Below, piece after piece: positions 9,614-18,014 of a DNA stretch of 64,000 nt. The notes beneath the pieces were generated by a model. That model had not been told where the DNA came from. It ran no database searches and saw only the letters and a program-made list of their open reading frames with translations. The first letter of the stretch is position 1. Each line of letters opens with the position of its first letter. The DNA comes from Gemmatimonadota bacterium (GTDB lineage Bacteria; Gemmatimonadota; Gemmatimonadetes; Gemmatimonadales; Gemmatimonadaceae). The stretch covers positions 1 through 64,000 of the forward strand of contig JADKAQ010000002.1 of NCBI GenBank assembly GCA_016719105.1. The letters run 5' to 3'. The position numbers and the translations under genes were made by a program.

Positions 9614-12600
9614 ATGAGCAGTTCCCTTGTTCGCGGACTGATGGCCGTCGCTGCGTTGACCGGCCTCGCGACAGCGAGCGTGGGCGCCCAGCAGGGCGCC
9701 GGCACTCGCGTCACCGGCCGAGTCACCGACAAAGACGGAGGATTGCCCATCGATGGCGCGCAGGTGCGCGTCGACGGGAGCACGATCGGTACCATCACCA
9801 GTGCGGACGGACGGTTCGCCCTGCTGCGACTGCAGCCGGGCAACTACCAGCTGCGCGTGGTGCGCATCGGGTACCTGTCCGACGTGAAGTCGGTTTCCGT
9901 CACGGCGAACCAGACGACGACGGTTGACTTCGTCCTCACGAAGGCGCCGTACCAGCTCGAAGCGGTCGTCACGACGGCCACCGGTCAGCAGCTCACGCGC
10001 GAGCTGGGCAACTCGATCGCCAAGATCGACGCCGCCGAGCTCGTGTCCAAGGCGCCGATCACGCAGATGCAGGACGTCCTCAACGGACGTACCGCCGGCG
10101 TGACGATGATCGCGTCGAACGGGACGGTCGGCGGTGGCGCCCGCGTCCGCGTCCGCGGCCTTTCCTCGGCGTCGCTCTCCAACGATCCCCTCCTCATCAT
10201 CGACGGGGTTCGCATGGAGCAGGGGAGCCCGGACATCTCGGGCAAGCTCGGCGACACGTACGTGGGCGGCGGCAGCCCCAACTTCCTGAACAACCTCAAT
10301 CCCGACGACATCGAGTCGATGGAGATCGTGAAGGGCCCCTCCGCGGCAACCCTCTACGGCACCCAGTCGGCCAACGGCGTCATCGTGATCACGACCAAGA
10401 AGGGGCGCCAGACGGCGCCGCGCTGGTCGGTGTTCGGCAGCGGTGGCACCTCCGAGAACACCTACGATTACGGCGGCCAGTACTACAACAAGGGCGTCAA
10501 CAAGGCGAACGGTCGCGAGATCGACTGTACGCTCGCCCGCGAGGCGAGCGGCGTCTGCACGCTGACGCAGCAGTACTCGCGCAACCTGTTGATGGATGCG
10601 GAGACGTCGCCGTTCAAGACGGGCAATCGCCAGTCCTATGGCGCGCAGGTGTCGGGCGGCACGGAGTCGCTGCGCTACTTCGTCAGCGGCACGTGGGAAA
10701 ACGAGATCGGCGTGTTGCAGATGCCCGATGCCGAAATCGACTCGCTGATCGCGAGCCGCGGCACCCCGTCGATCCCGCGTTGGCAGCGCCTCCCGAACCA
10801 GCTGGCCAAGACGAGCCTTCGCGGCAACTTCGGCATGCCGGTGTGGGGCAACGGCGACCTGTCGCTCTCGAGCGGCTTCATCTCGTCGTCCAACATCATT
10901 CCGCAGACGGGCGACAACCTGTACGGCGTGATCGGCTCCGGCCTGTTTGGCACCGCCAACCCGGCGGCGCCGAACGCGTGGGGCTTCGCGACGCCGGGAC
11001 AGGCGTTCTCGCGTGCGACGACGCGCGACGTGCGTCAGTTCATCAACTCGATCTCGGCCAACTGGAAGCCGCGCGACTGGCTCGCGACGCGCGCCATCGT
11101 CGGCCTCGACTTCATGAACTGGCAGGACGCGGCCAAGATCCGTACGGGCGAGGGCTGCCCGTTCTGCGGCGTCGAGGTCGATGGTCTTCGCGCCGTGAAT
11201 CGATACAACAACGAGCGCTACTCCGTTGACGCCGGCGCCACGGTCACCAAGACCGTCTGGAACGACTTCAACAGCAAGACCGCGTTTGGTGCGCAGTGGA
11301 ACCGCGACGGTCGCTTCGTGACGTTCAACAGCGCCAAGGTCCTCCCGCCGGGCGGTTCGACGATCGACGCCGGCGCCCAGAAGACCTCGGGCGAGCAGAC
11401 CACCGAGTTCGTCACCTTCGGTGTGTACGTGGAGCAGCAGATCGGGTGGAAGGACAAGCTGTTCGTCACCGGCGCCGTGCGCCGCGACCAGAACAGCGCC
11501 TTCGGCCAGGACTTCGGCGCCGCGGTCTATCCCAAGGCGACGCTGTCGTGGGTGGCCCGCGAGAACAGCGGGGCCAAGTGGGTCAACAACTTCCGTCCGC
11601 GCCTTGCGTGGGGTGTCTCGGGGCAGCAGCCGACGGCCAATGCCTCGATCACCTTCCTCAACCCGGTCACGGCCACGCTGCTCAGCGGCGAGGCACCGGC
11701 CGCGGTCTTCGGGGCCCAGGGGAACAACGACCTCAAGCCCGAGCGCTCGCGTGAAATCGAGGGCGGCTTCGACTTCGCCACGCTGCGCAACCGCGTGTCG
11801 TTGCAGGTGACGTACTACGACAAGCGCACCGACGACGCCATCGTGCAGCGCGACATCTCGCCGTCGCAGACGGCCGGCCGCGCCATCTTCGACAACGTCG
11901 GCGTGGTGAGCAACAAGGGGCTCGAAGTCTCGTTCAACGCCCGCGTGCTCGACTACAACAACCTGCAGTATGACGCCCAGATCGAGGCGTCGTGGAACAA
12001 GAACGAACTCGTCTCGCTTGCACCTGGCATCAAGCCGTTCGGCGGCTTCGGCTACCAGAACGCGCCGGGGCGCCCGCTGTTCTCGAACTACTGGCCGAAC
12101 ATGACCGGGTTCAAGGACGCCAACGGCGACGGCGTCATCGTCCCGAGCGAAGTGACCACCACGACCGGGCCGGTCTACGGTGGCCCGAGCGTGCCGAGCC
12201 GCACGTTCGCGCTCAACAACACGGTCGGCCTGCTCAAGAACAAGCTCCGCATCAACGGGCTGCTCGACTATCGTGGTGGCAACATCATGCACCAGATCTC
12301 CGACGGCTTCGCCTGCGCGTTAGGCCCGAACAACTGCGCCGACACGCACGTGAAGGGGACGCCGCTCGATCGTCAGGCCCGCGCGGTGATCGCCGGCGCC
12401 GCCCTGGGCGCCTACTGGGAGAAGGGTGACTTCATCCGCCTCCGCGAAGTGTCGGCCACGTACACGCTGCCGAAGACCGTCACGACGCTGCTCAAGTCGC
12501 GTGAGTCGAGCATCGTCTTCTCCGGCCGCAACATCTGGATGTGGACCAAGGAGTTCTCCGGTGCCGACCCCGAGTCGCAGACGCAGGGGACCGACGCCAC

Positions 12601-12667
12601 GCCGTACTCCTTCGTGCAGCTGGGCCAGCCGCGCTACTTCACCGTTCGCGTCAACCTGAACTACTGA
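9614..12667 (+). CDS. SusC/RagA-family TonB-linked outer-membrane protein
   Basis: 1017 residues: signal peptide (about 1-29, ending SVGAQQ), a carboxypeptidase-regulatory-like beta-sandwich domain (about 33-115, GRVTDKDGGLPIDGAQVRV), a TonB plug domain (about 130-260, with the MEIVKGPSAATLYGTQSANG stretch) and a large beta-barrel ending in an aromatic-type strand (FTVRVNLNY). Such proteins import oligosaccharides, peptides or other large nutrients together with an SusD-like lipoprotein, powered by TonB-ExbBD. The partner gene follows directly. The start has AGGAGG 5 nt upstream. No hydrolase genes flank the pair that would name the substrate, and no anti-sigma/sigma pair sits next to it. Confidence 0.93.
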   Translation: MSSSLVRGLMAVAALTGLATASVGAQQGAGTRVTGRVTDKDGGLPIDGAQVRVDGSTIGTITSADGRFALLRLQPGNYQLRVVRIGYLSDVKSVSVTANQTTTVDFVLTKAPYQLEAVVTTATGQQLTRELGNSIAKIDAAELVSKAPITQMQDVLNGRTAGVTMIASNGTVGGGARVRVRGLSSASLSNDPLLIIDGVRMEQGSPDISGKLGDTYVGGGSPNFLNNLNPDDIESMEIVKGPSAATLYGTQSANGVIVITTKKGRQTAPRWSVFGSGGTSENTYDYGGQYYNKGVNKANGREIDCTLAREASGVCTLTQQYSRNLLMDAETSPFKTGNRQSYGAQVSGGTESLRYFVSGTWENEIGVLQMPDAEIDSLIASRGTPSIPRWQRLPNQLAKTSLRGNFGMPVWGNGDLSLSSGFISSSNIIPQTGDNLYGVIGSGLFGTANPAAPNAWGFATPGQAFSRATTRDVRQFINSISANWKPRDWLATRAIVGLDFMNWQDAAKIRTGEGCPFCGVEVDGLRAVNRYNNERYSVDAGATVTKTVWNDFNSKTAFGAQWNRDGRFVTFNSAKVLPPGGSTIDAGAQKTSGEQTTEFVTFGVYVEQQIGWKDKLFVTGAVRRDQNSAFGQDFGAAVYPKATLSWVARENSGAKWVNNFRPRLAWGVSGQQPTANASITFLNPVTATLLSGEAPAAVFGAQGNNDLKPERSREIEGGFDFATLRNRVSLQVTYYDKRTDDAIVQRDISPSQTAGRAIFDNVGVVSNKGLEVSFNARVLDYNNLQYDAQIEASWNKNELVSLAPGIKPFGGFGYQNAPGRPLFSNYWPNMTGFKDANGDGVIVPSEVTTTTGPVYGGPSVPSRTFALNNTVGLLKNKLRINGLLDYRGGNIMHQISDGFACALGPNNCADTHVKGTPLDRQARAVIAGAALGAYWEKGDFIRLREVSATYTLPKTVTTLLKSRESSIVFSGRNIWMWTKEFSGADPESQTQGTDATPYSFVQLGQPRYFTVRVNLNY

Positions 12668-12705
12668 TGCGTTCCGACCACACGACTAACCGACTGGAGC
12701 ATGAC

Positions 12706-14022
12706 ATGAACACAGTGCTTCCTCGTGTGCGCCGGACCACCGGCCACACCATGAGTCGCGCCGTCCTCGCGCTGGCGCTCGTTGCCAGCGCAGGATGCTC
12801 GACGGACAAGATCCTCAAGGTCGACCGCCCCGACATCATCGATCCGGGTGGACTCAGCAACGCCACTGGCGTCACCGCGCTGTATGCGGGCGTCATCGGC
12901 GACTTCTCGTTCCTCAACGCCGGTACCCTGGGCATCATCTCCGCCACGGGGCTGCTGACCGATGAGTTCCGGTTTGGCGCCACGCCGCCGGAAGTGCGCC
13001 AGATGGACCAGCGGGCCGCGCCCGAATCCAACACGCTCGTCGCGCAGTTCTACCTGCAGACGCAGATGCTGCGCGGGCAGGCCGATCGCGCGTCGGCGGC
13101 GCTCAAGGCCGTCAGCGCCACCGACCCGCGCGTCGGCGAAATGGAGGCGATGTCGGGCTACGCACACATCATGCTGGGCGAGATGTTCTGCTCAGGCGTG
13201 CCCCTCGGGACCCCGGGAGTCGATGGTACCCCGCAGACGACGACGGCGGTGCTGCAGGCCGGCGTCACGAAGCTGACGGCCGCCGTCACCAGCGCCGGGA
13301 GCGACGATCGCGCCAAGAACTTCGCCTCGGTGCTTCGCGGCCGTGGCCTGCTCGACCTCGGCCTCACGGACCAGGCGGCGGCCGCGGTGGCCAGCGTCCC
13401 GACGTCGTTCTCGTACACCACCCTGCACTCGCTCGCCTCTGACTATCAGAAGAACGGGTTCCAGGACTACATGAACAGCAACGATGGCATCCTCGTGTCG
13501 GATCGCGAGGGGACCAACGGCCTCAACTTCGCCACCGCGCTCGACCCGCGCGTCCCGGTGACGGGCGACGGCTCGCCGTCTGCGTTCGACAAGCAGACGC
13601 CGCGCTGGTACTACGCCAACGCGACCTCGTTCACGAGCCCGATGCCGATCGTCACCGGTGTCGAGGCGCGCCTGATCGAGGCCGAGGCGGCGCTCAAGGC
13701 GAACAACATCTCGCTGTGGCTCTCGAAGCTGAATGCCGCGCGTGCGCCTTGGGGAATGGCTGCCGTGACCGATCCGGGAACGGCGACGGCTCGCGTCGAC
13801 CTGATGTTCCGTGAGCGCGCCTTCGCGCTCTTCGCGTCGGGGCATCGCCTGGGTGACCTGCGCCGCCTCGTCCGGCAGTATGGGCGTGGCGCCGAAAGCG
13901 TCTATCCGACGGGCGCATACCACAAGGACGGGCTCCAGCTCGGGACCGATCTGCAGTTCATCATCCCGTTGACGGAGAAGAACAACCCCAACTTCACGGG
14001 GTGCATCGACCGCAACGCCTAA
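12706..14022 (+). CDS. SusD/RagB-like outer-membrane lipoprotein
   Basis: 438 residues. The signal sequence ends in a lipobox (VASAGC, Cys about residue 31), so the mature protein is lipid-anchored. The body has the helical, TPR-like character of the family, with the C-terminal region MFRERAFALFASGHRLGDLRRL close to a conserved SusD block. It should cap the barrel of the preceding SusC-like protein and bind the nutrient. Start ATG 12706 is preferred because GGAG lies 6-7 nt upstream; ATG 12667, overlapping the SusC stop, is in frame and possible. The protein is shorter than typical Bacteroides SusD proteins (about 500-600 residues). A strong terminator follows. Confidence 0.87.
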   Translation: MNTVLPRVRRTTGHTMSRAVLALALVASAGCSTDKILKVDRPDIIDPGGLSNATGVTALYAGVIGDFSFLNAGTLGIISATGLLTDEFRFGATPPEVRQMDQRAAPESNTLVAQFYLQTQMLRGQADRASAALKAVSATDPRVGEMEAMSGYAHIMLGEMFCSGVPLGTPGVDGTPQTTTAVLQAGVTKLTAAVTSAGSDDRAKNFASVLRGRGLLDLGLTDQAAAAVASVPTSFSYTTLHSLASDYQKNGFQDYMNSNDGILVSDREGTNGLNFATALDPRVPVTGDGSPSAFDKQTPRWYYANATSFTSPMPIVTGVEARLIEAEAALKANNISLWLSKLNAARAPWGMAAVTDPGTATARVDLMFRERAFALFASGHRLGDLRRLVRQYGRGAESVYPTGAYHKDGLQLGTDLQFIIPLTEKNNPNFTGCIDRNA

Positions 14023-14056
14023 GCGAGTTTCTCGCTGAGGTGAGGCGTTCGAGCAG

Positions 14057-14089
14057 CGGGGCGGGGTCCTTCGGGATCCCGCCCCGTTT
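14057..14089 (+). terminator. rho-independent terminator of the SusC/SusD pair
   Basis: GGGGCGGGGTCC (14058-14069) pairs with GGATCCCGCCCC (14074-14085) through one G-U wobble across a TTCG tetraloop; CGTTTG follows. The stable UUCG loop, position 35 bp after the stop and short T-run make this a good intrinsic terminator. Confidence 0.75.
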
Positions 14090-14280
14090 GCCGTTCCGCC
14101 GCACGGCGTTACCGGGCACGGCCTTTGCGCCCTTCGTCGAATGCAACGTGGCCCTACCCGCACCCGTTGCAGGGGCGCACGCATCCACGCGACAGATCGC
14201 GCGTGACCCCGCTCACCTCGCAGCCACGCCCTGTATTCGGCGGCGCGTTGGGCAGGTACATTCCTTCGCTGCCTGAGGGG

Positions 14281-15336
14281 ATGGCGTCGCGACTCGCGAC
14301 GCACTGCTCGCCCTCTCTCTTCACGTCTCTCTCGTCCGCTGCCGTGCCTTCCGCCACGAGCGTCCCCGAATCCGCCGTCGTCTCCCTGAGTGACCTCCGC
14401 GCCGCAGCGCATGTGCTGCGTGGAGTGGCGGTGCGCACGCCGCTCCTCCCGTTCGACGCGCTGAGCGACCAGACTGGGGCGACGGTGTGGGTGAAGCCCG
14501 AGATGCTGCAGCGTGGCGGGGCCTTCAAGTTTCGCGGCGCCTACACGTTTCTCTCGCAGCTTTCGGCCGCCGACCGCGCGCGTGGGGTCATCGCGCCGTC
14601 GTCGGGAAACCACGCACAGGCGGTCGCTTATGCCGCCCGATTGTTTGGTGTTCCCGCCACAGTTGTGATGCCCACGACCGTCACTGCGGCCAAGCGCGGC
14701 GGGGCTGAGCGGCTCGGTGCCCGGATCGAATTGGCCGGGACGACGACACGGGATCGAATGGATCGGGCGCTCGAGCTGGTGGCCAACGAGGGGCTCACCC
14801 TCGTGCCGCCGTACGACGACGCGACGATCATCGCCGGTCAGGGGACGTCGGGGCTGGAGGTGGCCGAGGACCTGCCGCAGCTGACGACCGTCCTGGTTCC
14901 GGTCGGGGGTGGCGGTTTGAGCGCCGGCGTGTCGGCGGCGATCAAGTACCTCGTTCCGACCGCCCGCGTGGTGGGGGTCGAGCCGTCAGGTGCAGCGAAG
15001 TTGACGAAGGCGCGCGCCGCGGGTGAACCCGTCGTGCTGCCGCACACAGGGAGCATCGCCGACGGCCTCCTGGCGGTGCGCATCGGGACGACGACGTTCG
15101 CGCATCACCAGCGCTTCGTCGACGACGTGGTCACCGTCGACGACGCCGACATGGTGCGGGCGATGCGCCTGCTGCTCGACCGCGCCAAGCTCGTCGCCGA
15201 GCCCAGTGGGGCGATCACCGTGGCGGCACTCCTGTCGGGGCGCGTGACGCTCGCGCCGGGCGAGCAGGCGGTGTGCGTGCTGAGTGGTGGCAACATCGAG
15301 TGGGACGGGCTCCAGGAGCTGCTGGCGGATGGCTAG
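14281..15336 (+). CDS. threonine/serine ammonia-lyase (PLP-dependent dehydratase)
   Basis: 351 residues. It converts threonine to 2-oxobutyrate, or serine to pyruvate, in the cytosol. Fold-type II PLP features are visible: the PLP lysine in GGAFKFRGAYTF (about residue 83), SSGNHAQAVAYAA, the phosphate-binding loop VPVGGGGLSAG and SGGNIEWDG near the C-terminus. There is no C-terminal ACT/regulatory domain, so it resembles the short catabolic form rather than long biosynthetic IlvA. ATG 14281 is preceded by GAGGGG; the extra 40 residues before the conserved core are poorly conserved and the true start may be later. Its stop overlaps the start of the next gene by 8 bp (ATGGCTAG), a coupled arrangement with a signalling protein. 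Confidence 0.88.
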   Translation: MASRLATHCSPSLFTSLSSAAVPSATSVPESAVVSLSDLRAAAHVLRGVAVRTPLLPFDALSDQTGATVWVKPEMLQRGGAFKFRGAYTFLSQLSAADRARGVIAPSSGNHAQAVAYAARLFGVPATVVMPTTVTAAKRGGAERLGARIELAGTTTRDRMDRALELVANEGLTLVPPYDDATIIAGQGTSGLEVAEDLPQLTTVLVPVGGGGLSAGVSAAIKYLVPTARVVGVEPSGAAKLTKARAAGEPVVLPHTGSIADGLLAVRIGTTTFAHHQRFVDDVVTVDDADMVRAMRLLLDRAKLVAEPSGAITVAALLSGRVTLAPGEQAVCVLSGGNIEWDGLQELLADG

Positions 15337-16801
15337 TGCACGCATCCTGATCGCCGATGACGATACGGCGATCGTCCAGACCATGACGTGGGTGCTCAAG
15401 GAGCATGGGTACGACGTGGTCGCCGCCCACCAGGGAGCACGCGTCCTCGAGCTGATGGAGGAGCGCACTCCCGACCTGGTCCTGCTCGACGTGATGTTTC
15501 CCGACGCCGACGGCTACCAGATCCTCGAGCGCATCAAGGGCGACGATCGCTGGCGCGACGTCCCGGTGCTGATGGTGTCGTCGCTCCCGCCAGAAGAGGC
15601 GGCGGTGCGCACGCTGGGGCTCGGGGCGGCCGACTTCGTGAAGAAGCCGTTCCGCGTGAAGGAGCTGCTGGCGCGCATCCAGGCACAGCTGCGCATGCGT
15701 GCGATCCTGCGGTCGGCCAACGATACGCTGCGCCACGTCGAGGCCGAACTCGAGCGCGTCCGCGAGGAAGCCGAGAACCGGCGGAAGCTGGTCGACATCC
15801 TCCATGACGTCACCGACGATCTCTCCTCGGACGAGATCTATCACTTGCTGGCTCGCCGCGTGGCGCGCGCGCTCGACCTCACGCATTGCTCGGTGATCCT
15901 GGCACGAGTGGGCGAGCGCCCCCGCGTGGTGGCGACCGCCTTCGAGCAGGCCTCGGCGCGCAACTTCGAGCTCGACCTCGATCGGTATCCCGAGATCCGG
16001 GCGGCGCTCGATACAGGGCGTCCGGTGCTGGTCGAGGATGTGATGACCTCGCCGCTGTACGCCGACGTGCGCCAGCGCTGGGTGCGCGACGGGACGATGG
16101 TGACCACGCGCTCCGTCATCGCGCTCCCCTTCGCCCTCGACCAGACGCAGGCCGGTGTCTTCTTCCTGCGCCGCGCGCTCAACGAACCCAAACTGACCCC
16201 CGAGGACATCGAGTTCGCCGACACCGTGGTGAAGGCGGCGGTCGCGGCGGTGCAGCGCGCCAAGGTGCTGGAGACGACGATGGCCGACAACCGTCGCCTC
16301 GAGGTGCTCGCGCACACCGACCCGCTCACCGCGGTGCTCAACCGCCGTGCCCTCACCGAGCGCCTCAACTCGGAGCTGGAGCGCGTCAAGCGCTACGAGA
16401 CGCAGGTGTCGCTGCTGCTGATCGACATCGACCACTTCAAGCGGGTGAACGACAGCTACGGCCACCTGGTGGGCGACGACGTGTTGACGGACGTTGGCGC
16501 GTTGCTGCAGAGCGCGGTGCGCTCGGTGGACGTGGTGGCGCGCTATGGGGGCGAGGAGTTCGTCATCGCCCTCCCCGAGACCGGGCTCATGGGGGCGACG
16601 GTCTTCGCCGAGCGCATTCGCGAGCTGATCGAGGAGCATCGCTTCTCGCACGCCGGCGGCAGCGAGTTGCATCTGACGGCAAGCGTCGGCGTGGCCTGCT
16701 ATCCGTCGCCGGGGCTCGAGACGGTCGAGGACCTGCTCGCCACGGCCGACCAGGCGCTGTACCGCGCGAAGGCCGAGGGACGGAATCGGGTCAGGACCTA
16801 G
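15329..16801 (+). CDS. response regulator with GAF-like and GGDEF (diguanylate cyclase) domains
   Basis: 490 residues. The receiver domain (about 1-120) has the acidic pair ADDD, the phosphorylation site in LVLLDVMFPD (Asp about 53) and the lysine in FVKKPF. A coiled linker (about 125-155) leads to a GAF-like domain (about 165-310) and a GGDEF domain (about 325-490) with the active motif GGEEF. An inhibitory I-site RSVD lies five residues before GGEEF, so product inhibition by c-di-GMP is expected. It should synthesise c-di-GMP in response to a histidine kinase, which is not in the window. It overlaps the end of the dehydratase gene, so the two are translated from one message. Confidence 0.93.
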   Translation: MASARILIADDDTAIVQTMTWVLKEHGYDVVAAHQGARVLELMEERTPDLVLLDVMFPDADGYQILERIKGDDRWRDVPVLMVSSLPPEEAAVRTLGLGAADFVKKPFRVKELLARIQAQLRMRAILRSANDTLRHVEAELERVREEAENRRKLVDILHDVTDDLSSDEIYHLLARRVARALDLTHCSVILARVGERPRVVATAFEQASARNFELDLDRYPEIRAALDTGRPVLVEDVMTSPLYADVRQRWVRDGTMVTTRSVIALPFALDQTQAGVFFLRRALNEPKLTPEDIEFADTVVKAAVAAVQRAKVLETTMADNRRLEVLAHTDPLTAVLNRRALTERLNSELERVKRYETQVSLLLIDIDHFKRVNDSYGHLVGDDVLTDVGALLQSAVRSVDVVARYGGEEFVIALPETGLMGATVFAERIRELIEEHRFSHAGGSELHLTASVGVACYPSPGLETVEDLLATADQALYRAKAEGRNRVRT

Positions 16802-16877
16802 CAGTCGCGAGGCCTCTCGCCGGCGCGGCGCCTTACGTTCGACTGCACTCGTCATGCACCACACACGCGGAGCGGTC

Positions 16878-18014
16878 ATGCATCATCGGCGGTCTGTCCT
16901 CCTGACGCTCCTGCTGGCCGGCTGCACCTCGGCCGGGACCTCGCAGGAAGCGCGCGCCCCTCACCTCACGCAGTCCACGCTCGACGGGAAGCTGTGGGTG
17001 CCGACGGGGTACGCCGTGCGCGAGTTTGCCCGCGTTCCCGGCGTGCGCTGGATGGCGCTCGGCCCCGACGGGGCGATCTACGTCTCGCGGCCGCGGGATG
17101 GCGAGATCGTGCGCCTGCTCGATGCCGACGGCGACGGCGTGGCCGAATCGCAGACGGTGGTGGTGCGCGGCCTCACGCGCCCGCACGGGCTCACCTTCCG
17201 CGACGGCTGGCTCTACATCGCGAATACCGGCGCCGTCGTGCGCGTGCGGCTCGACGCCGGCGCGGGGATGGCGGCCGTCGGGACGCCCGAGACCGTCGCG
17301 ACCTACAGCGCCTCAGGCGGGCACTGGACGCGCACGGTGCTCTTCGGTCCCGACGGCGGGATGTACGTGTCGATCGGTTCGACGTGCAACCTGTGCGAGG
17401 AGAAGACCCCCGACCGCGCCGCGGTGATGCGCTTCGACGCCGATGGCAGGAACGGGCGCGTCTACTCCAGCGGACTGCGCAACGCGGTGGGGATGGCGGT
17501 ACACCCTACCACCGGGGCGATCTGGGTCACGCAGCACGAGCGTGACAACCTCCGGCCGTCGCACGAGGACCTGCCGTACGAGGAGATCAACATCCTCCGC
17601 GATGGCGGGCACTTCGGGTGGCCGTATTGTCACGGCGATCGCATCCCCAATCCCGAGTACGGCGACCAGGCGCGCTGCAACACGACCCTTCCCCCGGCCT
17701 TCACCATGCAGGCACACTCCGCCCCGTTAGGCATCACCTTCCTCGACAAGGCGACCGCGCTGGCCCCCGAGCTGCGCGGGGATGCCCTCGTCGCCTTTCA
17801 CGGCTCCTGGAACCGCGACGTCCCCACCGGGGCCAAGGTCGTGCGCCTCACCGTGCGCGACGGCAAGCCGGTGGCGATCGAGGACTTCATCGTGGGGTGG
17901 CAGGAGGCGTCGGGCAAGCGTTGGGGGCGACCGGTCGACGTGCTGGTGGCCGGAGATGGCGCGGTTCTCGTCTCCGATGACGTGGCCGGCGTCGTGTACC
18001 GGGTGACGCGATGA
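16878..18014 (+). CDS. PQQ-dependent sugar dehydrogenase-like lipoprotein
   Basis: 378 residues. The signal sequence has a lipobox (LLLAGC, Cys about 16). The mature protein is a six-bladed propeller of the glucose/sorbosone dehydrogenase family: VRWMALGPDGAIYVSRP, LTRPHGLTFRDGWLYIA, YSSGLRNAVGMAVHPTTG and VAFHGSWNRDVPTGAKVVR are characteristic. Members oxidise aldoses in the periplasm with PQQ. Many homologues of this subgroup are uncharacterised and may not bind PQQ, so the activity is an inference. ATG 16878 is preferred over ATG 16854 because it starts the clean signal peptide. Its stop overlaps the start of the next gene (ATGA), so translation is coupled to the M1 peptidase. Confidence 0.84.
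   Translation: MHHRRSVLLTLLLAGCTSAGTSQEARAPHLTQSTLDGKLWVPTGYAVREFARVPGVRWMALGPDGAIYVSRPRDGEIVRLLDADGDGVAESQTVVVRGLTRPHGLTFRDGWLYIANTGAVVRVRLDAGAGMAAVGTPETVATYSASGGHWTRTVLFGPDGGMYVSIGSTCNLCEEKTPDRAAVMRFDADGRNGRVYSSGLRNAVGMAVHPTTGAIWVTQHERDNLRPSHEDLPYEEINILRDGGHFGWPYCHGDRIPNPEYGDQARCNTTLPPAFTMQAHSAPLGITFLDKATALAPELRGDALVAFHGSWNRDVPTGAKVVRLTVRDGKPVAIEDFIVGWQEASGKRWGRPVDVLVAGDGAVLVSDDVAGVVYRVTR

Noticed and set aside
9497..12292. Very long open frame on the opposite strand of the SusC-like gene
   Set aside because: Its product is Arg/Asp/Val/Leu-rich low-information sequence typical of antisense frames in GC-rich genes; the SusC-like gene on the plus strand has clear domains and a ribosome-binding site.
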